From: Betaproteobacteria bacterium
GTDB taxonomy: Bacteria; Pseudomonadota; Gammaproteobacteria; Burkholderiales; JACQAP01
NCBI GenBank assembly: GCA_016194905.1
Contig: JACQAP010000012.1
Span: forward strand, 62,001-126,000
Direction of reading: 5' to 3'
DNA: 64,000 nucleotides
Shown: positions 52,343 through 63,813 of the stretch, one piece after another
Layout: each line of letters starts with the position of its first letter
Numbering within the stretch: the stretch's first letter is position 1
Made by a program: the position numbers and the translations under genes
Notes under the pieces: model-generated
Databases searched by the model: none
What the model saw: the letters and a program-made list of their open reading frames with translations, nothing else
What the model was told of the DNA's origin: nothing

Positions 52343-52996
52343 GTGAGAACTGACTATCCCCACCCCATCATTGCCAAAGAGGGCTGGCCATTCCTCGGGG
52401 TTGCGCTCGTCCTCTCGATAGTCGTCACCGGCGGCTGGGGCTGGTGGTCGATTCCATTCTGGCTGGCAACGCTTTTCATCCTGCAATTTTTCCGCGATCC
52501 GCCGCGATCCGCGCCCGCCGATGCGGACGCAGTGATCTCGCCGGCCGACGGACGCGTCGTCGCCGTGGATAAGGCGAGGGACCCGTACCTGGATCGCAAT
52601 GCGCTGAAGATCAGCGTGTTCATGAACGTGTTCAACGTGCATTCGAATCGCAGCCCGGTCGATGGCGAGGTCAGGAAGGGCTGGTATTTCGGCGGCCGGT
52701 TCCTCAATGCCGCGCTCGACAAGGCTTCACTCGAAAACGAGCGCAACGCATTGTGGATCCATACCGATAGCGGCGCGGAAGTGACCTGCGTGCAGGTCGC
52801 CGGGCTGATCGCGCGCCGCATCCTCTGTTATGTGCAGACGAAGGACCGGTTGAAGCGCGGACAACGTTTCGGCTTCATTCGCTTCGGTTCCCGCGTGGAT
52901 GTGTATCTGCCCGTCGAGGCCAAGCCGCATGCCGCGGTGGGCGACAAGGTTTTTGCCGGGGAGACCATCCTGGCGCGGCTGCCGGCCAAATCATGA
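52343..52996 (+). CDS. psd: Phosphatidylserine decarboxylase proenzyme
   Basis: This 217-residue enzyme turns phosphatidylserine into phosphatidylethanolamine. It is the short form: a membrane segment (~17-38), [22 protein letters not shown] and the self-cleavage site [10 protein letters not shown], where the chain cuts between Gly and Ser to leave a pyruvoyl group. The start is a GTG at 52343. It is eight bases ahead of pssA, so the two steps of PE synthesis are one unit inside the branched-chain cluster. Confidence 0.94.
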   Translation: MRTDYPHPIIAKEGWPFLGVALVLSIVVTGGWGWWSIPFWLATLFILQFFRDPPRSAPADADAVISPADGRVVAVDKARDPYLDRNALKISVFMNVFNVHSNRSPVDGEVRKGWYFGGRFLNAALDKASLENERNALWIHTDSGAEVTCVQVAGLIARRILCYVQTKDRLKRGQRFGFIRFGSRVDVYLPVEAKPHAAVGDKVFAGETILARLPAKS

Positions 52997-53003
52997 GCCT
53001 GGA

Positions 53004-53786
53004 ATGAATCATCCCGCGCCCAAGGCCCGCTGGCTCAGCCGCACCGGTATTCGCCGTACCGGTATCTACTGGCTTCCCAATGCGATCACCACCTGTGCGT
53101 TGTTCGCCGGTTTCTATGCCATCGTGCAGGCGATGAACCTGCAGTTCGAACTGGCCGCGAAGGGCATTTTTGCGGCGATGGTGTTCGACGGCCTCGATGG
53201 CAGAGTGGCGCGGCTTACCCGCACGCAGAGCGAATTCGGCGCCGAATTCGACAGCCTGTCCGACATGGTTTCGTTCGGCGCGGCACCGGCGCTGGTGATC
53301 TACGAATGGTCGCTGAAGGGCATGGACAAGCTGGGCTGGTTCGCCGCTTTCGTCTACTGCGCCTGCGCGGCATTGCGCCTGGCGCGCTTCAACACCAATA
53401 TCGACGTGGTCGACAAGCGCTACTTCCAGGGCCTGCCGAGCCCGGCCGCGGCCGGACTGATCGCCGGGCTGGTATGGGCCATGGAATCCTACGACGTGGC
53501 CCGCGCCGACGTTCCCCTGCTGGCCTGGGGACTGACGCTGTTCGCCGGCATCACGATGGTCAGCAGTGTGCGCTTCTACAGCGGCAAGGACATCAACCTG
53601 CGCAAGAGCGTGCCGTTTCGCATGGTGGTGATGATTGCGCTCAGCGTGGTGGCGCTGATGCAGGTCGCCAACAATCTGCCGGAACTCCTGTTCAGCCTGT
53701 TTGCGATTTATGCCGCTTCGGGCTACGCAATGTGGGCCTGGGAACGGCTGCGCAGGAAGCCTCCTACCCCGCCCTCCGGGCCATAG
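53004..53786 (+). CDS. pssA: CDP-diacylglycerol-serine O-phosphatidyltransferase
   Basis: This 260-residue membrane enzyme makes phosphatidylserine from CDP-diacylglycerol and serine. It has about eight membrane helices and the CDP-alcohol signature DG-x2-AR-x8-G-x3-D-x3-D, seen here from DGLDGRVAR to FDSLSD. It is the Bacillus/alpha-beta type, not the soluble E. coli type. The ATG at 53004 lies behind GGA. It ends 15 bases before the promoter of the leuA leader. Confidence 0.93.
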   Translation: MNHPAPKARWLSRTGIRRTGIYWLPNAITTCALFAGFYAIVQAMNLQFELAAKGIFAAMVFDGLDGRVARLTRTQSEFGAEFDSLSDMVSFGAAPALVIYEWSLKGMDKLGWFAAFVYCACAALRLARFNTNIDVVDKRYFQGLPSPAAAGLIAGLVWAMESYDVARADVPLLAWGLTLFAGITMVSSVRFYSGKDINLRKSVPFRMVVMIALSVVALMQVANNLPELLFSLFAIYAASGYAMWAWERLRRKPPTPPSGP

Positions 53787-53801
53787 GGCAGAGACTGGGG
53801 C

Positions 53802-53830
53802 TTGCGAAGCCCGAAAAATCTGCTTATAGT
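53802..53830 (+). promoter_or_regulatory. Sigma-70 promoter of the leuA leader
   Basis: TTGCGA (53802-53807), a 17-base spacer and TATAGT (53825-53830, five of six). The predicted start is at about 53837, right at the ATG of the leader peptide at 53838. Confidence 0.6.
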
Positions 53831-53837
53831 CGGGCAC

Positions 53838-55734
<1,897 letters not shown>

Positions 55735-55809
55735 TTGGTTCGCAATAGCGGCCGGTATTCGGTTTCGAGCGACTGAAACCGCAGCGTTGATACACGGCAT
55801 TTGCCAACG

Positions 55810-55836
55810 AAGCCCGCTCTCGTAGCGGGCTTTTTT
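55810..55836 (+). terminator. Rho-independent terminator after leuA
   Basis: AGCCCGCT (55811-55818) and AGCGGGCT (55824-55831) form an eight-base-pair stem with loop CTCGT, followed by T residues to 55836. It closes the ilvB-leuA region. The rest of the 193-base gap to the next gene holds nothing else I can assign. Confidence 0.93.
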
Positions 55837-55927
55837 GCTACGGGCAGTGTTTCCGGCAACAAGATAAACTCCCAGCTTCATCCGTTGCTTATTCCCGATA
55901 TTCCGGCCGCATTGGCCGTCCATTCCG

Positions 55928-57262
55928 ATGGCGAGCGAACAAAAATCAACCCGCGAACTGCATAAGATCGTCATCGTCGGCGGCGGAGCCGGTGGACTCG
56001 AACTGGCCACGCAGCTCGGAAGAACGCTGGGCAGGCGCAGGAGGGCGTTGATCACGCTGGTCGATCGATCGCGTACCCATCTGTGGAAACCGTTGCTGCA
56101 CCAGGTGGCCGCCGGCAGCATGGACCTGAACGATCACGAGCTCGACTATCTGTATCAGGCGCGCTGGCATCATTTCCAGTTCCGCCTCGGCCGAATGGAT
56201 GGGCTCGATCGTGCCACTAAAGAAATCCATCTTGCGCCAACGTTCGACGAGGCCGGTCGTGAAGTCCTGCCCGCCCGCGGGATTGCATACGACACCCTGG
56301 TCCTTGCCGTTGGCAGTACCACCAACGACTTCGGCACGCCGGGCGCGACGGAACATGCGATCTCGCTGGACAATCCGCAGCAGGCGGCCTTGTTTCATTC
56401 GCGATTGCTCAATGCCTGCCTGCGTGCGAACGCGCAACAGGGCCGGATCGAGTCCGGGCAACTGCATATCGCCATCATCGGCGCCGGGGCCACCGGCGTA
56501 GAACTTGCGGCGGAACTGCACAATACCATCCGCGAATTTCTGTCCTTCGGACTGGACCGTATCAACCCCGAGCGGGACATCAAGATCACCATCGTCGAAG
56601 CTGCGCCTAAAATCCTGCCGGCGCTTTCCGAGCGTTTGTCGAATGCGGTACTCGGCCTCCTGAAGAAACTGAACGTCGAAGTGCTCACCGGCGAGCGCGT
56701 CACCGAGGTGTCGCCCCGTGGCGTGAAAACCGCGACCGGCCGGGAGATTCCGGCGGAACTGGTGGTGTGGGCGGCAGGCATCAAGGCGCCCGATTTCCTC
56801 AAGGACATCGGCGCACTGGAGACCAACCGCATCAACCAGCTTGTGGTCACGCAAGCCCTGCAGACCACGCGCGACGTAAACATCTTTGCGTTCGGCGACT
56901 GCGCAAGCTGCCCCTGGCCGGAAAAGAAAATCGCGGTGCCGCCGCGTGCCCAGTCCGCGCATCAGCAGGCTTCACATCTGACCAGGATGCTGCCGCGCCA
57001 CTTGCACGGCGAACCGTTGCGCCCGTACGCGTATCGCGATTTCGGATCGCTGATCTCGCTGGGAAAATTCAGCACCATCGGCAGCCTGATGGGCGCCATC
57101 ACGCGCGGCAGCGTCATGATCGAAGGTTTTTTCGCGAAGATCATGTATCTGTCGCTGTACAAGATGCACGAGCTCGCGCTGCACGGTTTCACCAAAGTCT
57201 TCCTCGATACGCTGGCGCGCATCATCACGCGGCGCACCGGGCCTCACATCAAACTGCACTGA
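55928..57262 (+). CDS. ndh: Type II NADH dehydrogenase (NDH-2-like FAD oxidoreductase)
   Basis: This 444-residue flavoprotein has two dinucleotide folds: VIVGGGAGGLELA near 15-27 for FAD and IAIIGAGATGVELAAEL for NADH, with LVLAVGSTTNDFG and NIFAFGDCA. The C-terminal region (~385-440) is amphipathic, the membrane-contact part of NDH-2. It would pass electrons from NADH to quinone without pumping protons. The ATG at 55928 has no strong ribosome site. It is followed by the efflux genes after eight bases, perhaps only by chance. Confidence 0.9.
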   Translation: MASEQKSTRELHKIVIVGGGAGGLELATQLGRTLGRRRRALITLVDRSRTHLWKPLLHQVAAGSMDLNDHELDYLYQARWHHFQFRLGRMDGLDRATKEIHLAPTFDEAGREVLPARGIAYDTLVLAVGSTTNDFGTPGATEHAISLDNPQQAALFHSRLLNACLRANAQQGRIESGQLHIAIIGAGATGVELAAELHNTIREFLSFGLDRINPERDIKITIVEAAPKILPALSERLSNAVLGLLKKLNVEVLTGERVTEVSPRGVKTATGREIPAELVVWAAGIKAPDFLKDIGALETNRINQLVVTQALQTTRDVNIFAFGDCASCPWPEKKIAVPPRAQSAHQQASHLTRMLPRHLHGEPLRPYAYRDFGSLISLGKFSTIGSLMGAITRGSVMIEGFFAKIMYLSLYKMHELALHGFTKVFLDTLARIITRRTGPHIKLH

Positions 57263-57270
57263 GCGGTGCG

Positions 57271-58710
57271 ATGTCGCGCGGTTGCCTGACATTTCTTCCC
57301 GGCCTGGCAGCAGCAATTGCGATTGCAGCCTGTTCGACCGTTCCTTATTCACCCAGACCGCTCGAAGCGGAAGCGACGGCTGCCGAATTCATCGCCCGCT
57401 CCGGCGATGTCGATGGTCTGAAACAGTTTGTGACGGCGAACGGCTATGCGCCGAACGCCTGGCCGCCGGAGCAATGGGGCCTGAAGGAACTGACCCTGGT
57501 CGCCTTATATTTCCATGCGGACATTCGCACTGCACGTGCGCGCGCCGAAGTCGCACACGCGGAGTTGGGCTCCGCAGCGCAGCCGCAGTCCTGGTCAGGA
57601 AGGTTGAAACCCGAATATCACAGCCGGACCCTTCCCGATAACAACGGACCCTGGACTCTCGGGCTGGAACTGGAAATCCCGCTGGTTGCGCAAGGCAGGC
57701 GCGCCGCGCGTGCCGAACGCAGCGCATTCCTGGCCGATGCCGCCGATCTCGACGTCGCCAATGCAGCGTGGATGGTGCGCGGTCGCGTGCGCGACCGTTA
57801 CCTGGAACTGCAAGCGAGCCGCGACGCACTGCAATCGCTGGACGCACAGCTTATGGCGCGCAAGGACATGCTCGGCCTGGTCAATCGTCGTGTGGAAGCG
57901 GGCATGTTGTCGGCTCGCGATCTCGGGGTCGAGCGTGTCGCCTATTCCCAGCTTGAACTGTTGCGCAGCCAGGAACTGGCGAGGCAGCAGCGTGCGCAGG
58001 GCGAACTTGCTGCGGCACTCGGCCTGTCTCTGGAAGTGCTCGAACGCATGAGGCTGCGATTCGATGCGGGCGTGTCACCACGCACCGACATGGATGTCGG
58101 CGCACTGCGCCGCATGGCGTTGCGCAATCGTCTCGACGTTCATCGCAAGCTGCTGGAATTCGGCGCAGCCGATGCCGAGGTCAAAGCAGCGGTGGCCGCG
58201 CAGAATCCCGACATTGCCCTGGGACCGGGCTACGCCTGGGATCAGGGCGACAACGTCTGGTCGCTTGCAGTCGGCATGTCGCTGCCGCCGGCAGCGCGGA
58301 CGCGTGCTTCGATCCGGGAGGCACAGGCGCGGCGCGAACTGGCAGCGGAACAATTCGCGGCTACCCAGGCTGATGTCATCACGCTCGCCGAGCGCGCCGG
58401 CGCGCAATTCCGGCTGGCACGCGATCGCATAGCGGCTGCCGAGCATAGGTTGCAAGTGCAGCAGGAGCAGGAATCCCGGATGAACCGGCAGTTCGATGCG
58501 GGTGCCGCGGACCGGATGCAGCTTGTCGCCGCACGTATCGACACGCTCGCATCGGAAACGATGCTTCAGGCGGCGCTCGTCGAAGCGCGCCAGGCTGTGG
58601 CGCATCTGGAAGATGCCGTGCAGCTTCCGCTGCTTGGCGATTTCGAGGTGGGTCCGAACGTGGAGGGTTCGCGTTCCGCCACTATGCCCAAGCAGGTGTC
58701 CAGACCATGA
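57271..58710 (+). CDS. TolC/CzcC-family outer membrane efflux lipoprotein
   Basis: This 479-residue outer membrane factor has a signal with lipobox IAAC (Cys21), then two coiled-coil repeats. Conserved strands such as GLELEIPLVAQGRR and SLAVGMSLPPAARTRA in each half match the TolC duplication. It would form the outer-membrane channel of a three-part pump with the next two genes. The ATG at 57271 starts at the signal peptide; the open frame upstream is the antisense phase of ndh. Substrate is not shown. Confidence 0.9.
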   Translation: MSRGCLTFLPGLAAAIAIAACSTVPYSPRPLEAEATAAEFIARSGDVDGLKQFVTANGYAPNAWPPEQWGLKELTLVALYFHADIRTARARAEVAHAELGSAAQPQSWSGRLKPEYHSRTLPDNNGPWTLGLELEIPLVAQGRRAARAERSAFLADAADLDVANAAWMVRGRVRDRYLELQASRDALQSLDAQLMARKDMLGLVNRRVEAGMLSARDLGVERVAYSQLELLRSQELARQQRAQGELAAALGLSLEVLERMRLRFDAGVSPRTDMDVGALRRMALRNRLDVHRKLLEFGAADAEVKAAVAAQNPDIALGPGYAWDQGDNVWSLAVGMSLPPAARTRASIREAQARRELAAEQFAATQADVITLAERAGAQFRLARDRIAAAEHRLQVQQEQESRMNRQFDAGAADRMQLVAARIDTLASETMLQAALVEARQAVAHLEDAVQLPLLGDFEVGPNVEGSRSATMPKQVSRP

Positions 58711-58726
58711 TCCGGGCGTCGAATTC

Positions 58727-59791
58727 ATGAAGTTGCGCCCCGCTCAAGCCGCCATCGCGGTGATGGCAGTGGTCATCACGCTGTTGTCGTGGGCTCTGAT
58801 TTACTACTCGCGCGACGAGTTGGGTATGCAGGCCGAAAAACACGAAGACCAGATCAAGGCCATCTCGACGGCGGGGGTCGAAGACGGGCGCTCGGTCGTG
58901 CGCATTCCGGCGCAAAGCCAGAAAGCCGCCGGTATAGCCGTGCAAGCCTTGAAGTCCGCCAAGCGGGAAGCCGCCTTCGAGGTTTACGGCATCGTGGCGA
59001 ACCTGCAGCCGCTCGTGGAATTGCGCGGCCGTTACCTTGCCGCGACTGCCGAGTCGAAGGCCTCGCGAGCAACGCTTGCCGCGGCAGAATCCGAGTATCG
59101 GCGCATGGAAACGCTGTTTCGCGACGACCGCAACGTGTCGGAGCAGGCGCTGAAGTCTGCTGAAGGGCGCTATCGTGCCGAGCTGGCGCGGCAGGCGGCT
59201 GCAGACCAGGCTGCGGAAAGCATCCGCGATGCGATTCGCGGCTCGTGGGGTGCAAGCATAACCGGCTGGGCCACCAATCCCGATTCGCAGACGATCCGGT
59301 CGCTGTTGCAACAATCGGCATTTCTGGTGCAACTCGTGTTTCCGTACGACCTTCCTCGCGCAACCGCGCACGCAAAGGTTGCAGTCGCGCCGGCGATGGC
59401 ACGCGAGAATCCGCATCCGGCCAGCTTTGTCGCCGATTCGCCGCAGATCGATCCGGCGTTTCCCGGCGAGACCTATTTCTATCTGGTGAACGGCGGCGGC
59501 TTCCGCGCCGGTATGCGGGTCGCGGCGCGCATCAGGATGGGCGGCGCTCCGGTGAGCGGCGTGATCGTGCCATCGGCTGCGGTGGTCTGGCATGCCGGCA
59601 AAGCCTGGGCCTACGTGAAGGACGACGAGCAGACCTTTGCCCGCTTCGGGGTTTCCACCACGGACGAAATGGAAGGCGGCTGGTTCAACACGACGGGCTT
59701 CGACGAAGCTGACGAAGTCGTCGTCAGCGGCGCGCAGTTGCTGCTCTCCGAGGAACTCAAGTATCAGATACGCAATGAAAACGAAGATTGA
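58727..59791 (+). CDS. Periplasmic adaptor of RND efflux system
   Basis: This 354-residue protein has an N-terminal anchor (~5-27), a basic-acidic helix hairpin with EYRRMETLFRDDRNVSEQALKS, and a beta-barrel region with the end FAVGD-like EADEVVVSGAQLLLSEELK. The order fits the HlyD/CusB-type adaptors. It lacks long metal-binding His/Met clusters. The ATG at 58727 starts 16 bases after the outer-membrane gene; upstream frame is unlikely. It links the pump to the outer channel. Confidence 0.88.
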   Translation: MKLRPAQAAIAVMAVVITLLSWALIYYSRDELGMQAEKHEDQIKAISTAGVEDGRSVVRIPAQSQKAAGIAVQALKSAKREAAFEVYGIVANLQPLVELRGRYLAATAESKASRATLAAAESEYRRMETLFRDDRNVSEQALKSAEGRYRAELARQAAADQAAESIRDAIRGSWGASITGWATNPDSQTIRSLLQQSAFLVQLVFPYDLPRATAHAKVAVAPAMARENPHPASFVADSPQIDPAFPGETYFYLVNGGGFRAGMRVAARIRMGGAPVSGVIVPSAAVVWHAGKAWAYVKDDEQTFARFGVSTTDEMEGGWFNTTGFDEADEVVVSGAQLLLSEELKYQIRNENED

Positions 59792-59822
59792 GGACCTCAA
59801 CGCCTTTGAATTTCCTTAAATC

Positions 59823-62800
59823 TTGATCTCGTACATAGTCCGCCAGTCCATCCGCTATCCCGGTGTGATCGTCGCGCTGGCGCTCACGATCGTCGTTTAC
59901 GGACTGTTCACGTTGTCCCGGGCGCACCTGGACGTGTTCCCGGAGTTTTCGCCCAGCCAGGTCGTGATTCAGACCGAGGCGCCGGGACTGTCCGCGGAAC
60001 GGGTCGAGACCCAGGTTTCCCAGCCGATCGAGAACGCGCTGTCCGGCGTGTCCGGACTCGAGAGCCTGCGCTCGCAGTCGATTCCCGGTTTGTCCGTCGT
60101 CCACGTGTTCTTTCAGGATGGATCGGACAGCTACCGCAACCGGCAAGTGGTGAGCGAGCGTCTGGCCGCTCTGCCGACGCAACTGCCAAAGGGCATCGTG
60201 CCTGCGATGACTCCGCTCACTTCATCGGCCAGCACCGTCCTCGGTATCGGCATCACTTCCGAGAATCGCAGCCTCATGGAATTGCGCACGCTGGTGGACT
60301 GGGTGATTCGTCCGCACCTGCTGGCGGTGCGCGGTGTGGCGGAGGTCAACGTGTTCGGCGGAGACGTGCGCCAATGGCAGATCCAGGTCGACCCGGAAAA
60401 ACTGCATCGCTACGGCATGGCGCTGGAGGACGTGGTCGGCGCGGCAAGTCGGGCGACCGGTGTGGCCGGCGCCGGTTTTGTGAAAACGCCGAACCAGCAC
60501 ATCCTGCTGCAGGTCGATGTGCAACCGGACGCGGTCGCCGACGTCGCGCGTTCCGTGCTCGCCTACCGGGAAGGCCGTGCGGTGCGCATCGGCGATCTTG
60601 CGAAAGTCGTCGAGGGCGCCGCGCCGTCGATCGGTGCCGCCGCCATCGACGGCACGCCCGGCGTGTTCATGATGGTGCAGGGCCAGCTTGGGTCGAATAC
60701 GCATGCGGTCACGCAGGATCTGGAAAAGGCCGCGGCCGAACTCAAGCCGCTGCTGGAGACGGAAGGTGTCAAACTGCATCCGCAGCTGTTCCGTCCGGCG
60801 AATTTCATCGAAACCGCCGTGCGTAATGTCCAGCGCGACATCCTCATCGGTTCGCTGCTCGTGGTCGTCGTGCTGTTCCTGTTCCTGTTCAACACACGCA
60901 CTGCATTCATCTGTGCCACGGCGATACCGGTCTCGCTTTTGGCCGCGGTTCTGGTCCTGGATTATTTCAATGTAACGCTGAACATCATGGTGATGGGCGG
61001 GCTGGCGATCGCACTGGGTGAAGTCGTGGACGACGCGATCATCGACACCGAGAACATTTTCCGGCGCCTGCGGCTGAACCGCGCTTCGCTGCAGCCGCAA
61101 CCGGTTTGGGAAGTCGTGCTGGCTGCCTCGGTGGAAGTACGCAGCTCGGTGGTGTACGCCACGTTCATCGTGGCGCTGGTGTTCGTGCCGCTGCTGACGC
61201 TGGGCGGCGTTGCCGGCAAGCTGTTTGCTCCGCTCGGGCTTGCCTACATCTTCGCCATCCTCGCGTCACTGCTGATCGCGGTGACGCTGACGCCTGCATT
61301 GTGTTACCTGCTGCTGGCGCGTGCGAAGCTCAAGACCGAGGATCCGCCATTCGTGCGCTGGCTGAAACCGAAATATTTATCGGTACTCGGCCGCATCGAG
61401 CGTTATCCGGGACGCGTGATCAGCGTGACTGGCATCGTCATCGCGATCGGCATCGGTTTGTTGCCGCTGTTCGCCGGGCAATTCATTCCGGCGCTGCGCG
61501 AGGGCCACTACATCATGCATATGTCGTCGGTGCCGGGCACGTCGGAAGCGGAATCCCTGCGCATCGGCCAGAAAGTGTCAAAGGCAATCGGTTCGATCAA
61601 AGGCGTCCAGTCGGTGGCGCAATGGGTCGGCCGTTCGAAGAACGGCGCCGACACGTTTGGCACGCACTACAGCGAATTCGAAGTCGAGATTGGCGCGCTG
61701 CCGGGCAACGAACAGGCGCGCATCCTGCAGGAGATCCGGGAAACGCTCTCGGGGCAACGCGGTGGCGCCTTTCCAGGCGTGACCTTCGCGGTCAACACCT
61801 TCCTCACCGAGCGCATCGAGGAAACCATCACCGGCTATGCCGCGCCGTTCGTGGTGAATCTCTATGGATCATCGCTCGACCTGCTGGACCGCGACGCGTT
61901 GGCGATTGCCTCGGAACTCGCCGAGGTACCGGGGGCGCGCGACATACAGATTCAGGCACAGCCTGGCGCGCCGCAGTTGTCCATTCGCCTGCGCCATGAG
62001 CGCGTCGCCGCACTCGGCCTGCAACCGTTGGCCGTGCTGGAAGCGGTACAGACGGCTTATGAAGGTGTGCAGGCGGCGCAGATCTTCCGCGGCAACCAGG
62101 TCATCGATCTGGTGGTCGTGCTGGAACCGTCGCACCGCAACCGCATCAACGAAGTGTCCGCGCTGCCGTTGCGCAATCCCGACGGCCGGCTCATCAGGCT
62201 GGGCGACATTGCGGACATTGAGATGACCGGCGGGCGCTACAAGATATTGCATGCCGGCGGGCGTCGCATCCAGACCGTGACGGCCAGCGCGGAGGGTCGT
62301 GACATCGAGCAATTCGAGCGCACCGCCCGCGCCCGTATCGTCGCGCAAGTGAAGCTGTCGGAGGGCAATTACGTCGCCTATGCCGGCACGGCGCAGGCCC
62401 AGGCGCAGGCGCGGTCCGATCTGCTGCTGCATTCGGCGCTTGCGGGCATCGGCATCTTCCTGCTGCTCTATATCGCCTTCAACAATCTGCGCAATCTGCT
62501 GATCACCTTTGTGAACCTGCCGTTCGCGTTGATCGGCGGCGTGATCGCGGTATTCGCCAGCGGCGGGTGGATGTCGCTCGGCTCGCTGGTCGGCTTCGTC
62601 ACGCTGTTCGGCATCACGCTGCGCAACTCGATCATGCTGGTATCGCACTACCAGCACCTGGTGGAAGTGGAGCGGCTGCCGTGGAATGCGGATACCGCAC
62701 TGCGTGGCGCCGCCGAGCGCCTGCCATCGATATTGATGACGGCACTGGTTACCGCGCTGGGGCTGATGCCGCTCGCGCTCGGCAGCGGCGAGCCCGGACG

Positions 62801-62936
62801 GGAGATCGAAGGGCCGATGGCCACCATCATTGTCGGGGGACTGGCCACCTCGACCCTGCTCAATCTGCTGGTGCTGCCGGCGATCCTGCTGCATTTCGGC
62901 CGGTTCGCGCCCGCCGACGATGTAAGGCGGGGTTGA
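59823..62936 (+). CDS. RND efflux permease, CusA/CzcA (heavy metal efflux) family
   Basis: This 1037-residue permease has twelve membrane helices and two large periplasmic loops. The fourth helix carries GGLAIALGEVVDDAIIDTEN, the charge-relay motif of heavy-metal RND pumps with the Asp and Glu present; the first Asp of CzcA is replaced by a small residue as in CusA. C-terminal parts (LFGITLRNSIMLVSHYQHL, GPMATIIVGGLATS) also fit. Metal or other cation specificity cannot be read from sequence. The start is a TTG at 59823, 31 bases after the adaptor gene. No metal-sensor gene is next to it. Confidence 0.92.
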   Translation: MISYIVRQSIRYPGVIVALALTIVVYGLFTLSRAHLDVFPEFSPSQVVIQTEAPGLSAERVETQVSQPIENALSGVSGLESLRSQSIPGLSVVHVFFQDGSDSYRNRQVVSERLAALPTQLPKGIVPAMTPLTSSASTVLGIGITSENRSLMELRTLVDWVIRPHLLAVRGVAEVNVFGGDVRQWQIQVDPEKLHRYGMALEDVVGAASRATGVAGAGFVKTPNQHILLQVDVQPDAVADVARSVLAYREGRAVRIGDLAKVVEGAAPSIGAAAIDGTPGVFMMVQGQLGSNTHAVTQDLEKAAAELKPLLETEGVKLHPQLFRPANFIETAVRNVQRDILIGSLLVVVVLFLFLFNTRTAFICATAIPVSLLAAVLVLDYFNVTLNIMVMGGLAIALGEVVDDAIIDTENIFRRLRLNRASLQPQPVWEVVLAASVEVRSSVVYATFIVALVFVPLLTLGGVAGKLFAPLGLAYIFAILASLLIAVTLTPALCYLLLARAKLKTEDPPFVRWLKPKYLSVLGRIERYPGRVISVTGIVIAIGIGLLPLFAGQFIPALREGHYIMHMSSVPGTSEAESLRIGQKVSKAIGSIKGVQSVAQWVGRSKNGADTFGTHYSEFEVEIGALPGNEQARILQEIRETLSGQRGGAFPGVTFAVNTFLTERIEETITGYAAPFVVNLYGSSLDLLDRDALAIASELAEVPGARDIQIQAQPGAPQLSIRLRHERVAALGLQPLAVLEAVQTAYEGVQAAQIFRGNQVIDLVVVLEPSHRNRINEVSALPLRNPDGRLIRLGDIADIEMTGGRYKILHAGGRRIQTVTASAEGRDIEQFERTARARIVAQVKLSEGNYVAYAGTAQAQAQARSDLLLHSALAGIGIFLLLYIAFNNLRNLLITFVNLPFALIGGVIAVFASGGWMSLGSLVGFVTLFGITLRNSIMLVSHYQHLVEVERLPWNADTALRGAAERLPSILMTALVTALGLMPLALGSGEPGREIEGPMATIIVGGLATSTLLNLLVLPAILLHFGRFAPADDVRRG

Positions 62937-63006
62937 TCTTCACGACCAAGCCATTACATAGTGTGAATACCTACAGAATCGAAGGGCTGCCAAGGAGAGC
63001 CCGGTT

Positions 63007-63390
63007 ATGTCGACGATTGCATTGACCAAGGATAACTTTGAGCAGGTGGTGACCGGCAACGATACGGTCATCGTGGATTTCTGGGCGCCGTGGTGCGGCC
63101 CCTGCCGCAGTTTCGCGCCGGTATTCGAAGCGACTTCCGAAAAGCACGAGGGCGTGGTGTTCGCCAAGGTGAACACCGAGGAGGAGCCCGAGCTGGCCGG
63201 ACACTTCGAGATCCGCTCGATCCCGACCCTGATGGTGTTCCGCCAGAAAGTGATCCTGTTTTCCCAGCCGGGGGCATTGCCGGCGTCGGGGCTGGAAGCC
63301 GTGATCAAGAAAGTGCAGGAGATCGACATGGCGGAAGTGCATCGCGATATCGCGGCGCAGGAAGCCGCGGAAGCCGGCGCGCCTTCCTGA
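63007..63390 (+). CDS. Thioredoxin
   Basis: This 127-residue cytoplasmic thioredoxin has VDFWAPWCGPCRSFAP with C30 and C33, SIPTLMVF with the cis-Pro, and a C-terminal extension (~105-127) rich in Ala and Glu after the normal thioredoxin end. There is no signal peptide. It can reduce protein disulfides in the cytoplasm. It lies 70 bases after the RND permease and five bases before a thioredoxin-like gene without CxxC, with which it is cotranscribed. Confidence 0.93.
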   Translation: MSTIALTKDNFEQVVTGNDTVIVDFWAPWCGPCRSFAPVFEATSEKHEGVVFAKVNTEEEPELAGHFEIRSIPTLMVFRQKVILFSQPGALPASGLEAVIKKVQEIDMAEVHRDIAAQEAAEAGAPS

Positions 63391-63395
63391 CGTTC

Positions 63396-63809
63396 ATGGC
63401 GCCGACCGTCCTCGACGAAACTGGTTTCGATCGTTTCGTGTCCGACAACGACACGGCGGTGATCGGCTTTGTCGAAGGGGATGGCGACGCGGCAACATTT
63501 TCCGCGCTTGCCAGCGATGTCCTTAAAAAGCATCCCGGCGTTGCTATCGCGCGGGTCCATGGCAACAGCCGCGGGCTGTTCGACATGTTCGGACTGAGCG
63601 GGACCGCCACGGCGATCTTCCGCGGGCGCGTCGGGATGTATCTCGAGCCGGGCCTGCCGGCTGCCGACCAGTTGGCGCGGTTGCTCGATGGCATCGCCGC
63701 GCTGAACATGGAACGTGTGCGGGTGGAGATCGAACAGGAAAGATCGGCGCGGGAATCGCTGGCCGTGCACCGCGTCTGTCCGGCGACGAGGCGCGGCAAG
63801 TTGGAATAA
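63396..63809 (+). CDS. Thioredoxin-fold protein without CxxC
   Basis: This 137-residue protein follows the order of a thioredoxin fold: an FDRFVSDNDTAVIGFVEGDG start, a central strand HPGVAIARVHGNSRGL, then FGLSGTATAIFRGRVGMYLEP and a helix. The CxxC is missing and the only Cys is near the C terminus (VCPAT), so it cannot reduce disulfides. It may be a chaperone or a partner of the thioredoxin just before it. The ATG at 63396 is five bases after that gene. No named family is recognised. Confidence 0.6.
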   Translation: MAPTVLDETGFDRFVSDNDTAVIGFVEGDGDAATFSALASDVLKKHPGVAIARVHGNSRGLFDMFGLSGTATAIFRGRVGMYLEPGLPAADQLARLLDGIAALNMERVRVEIEQERSARESLAVHRVCPATRRGKLE

Positions 63810-63813
63810 AACG

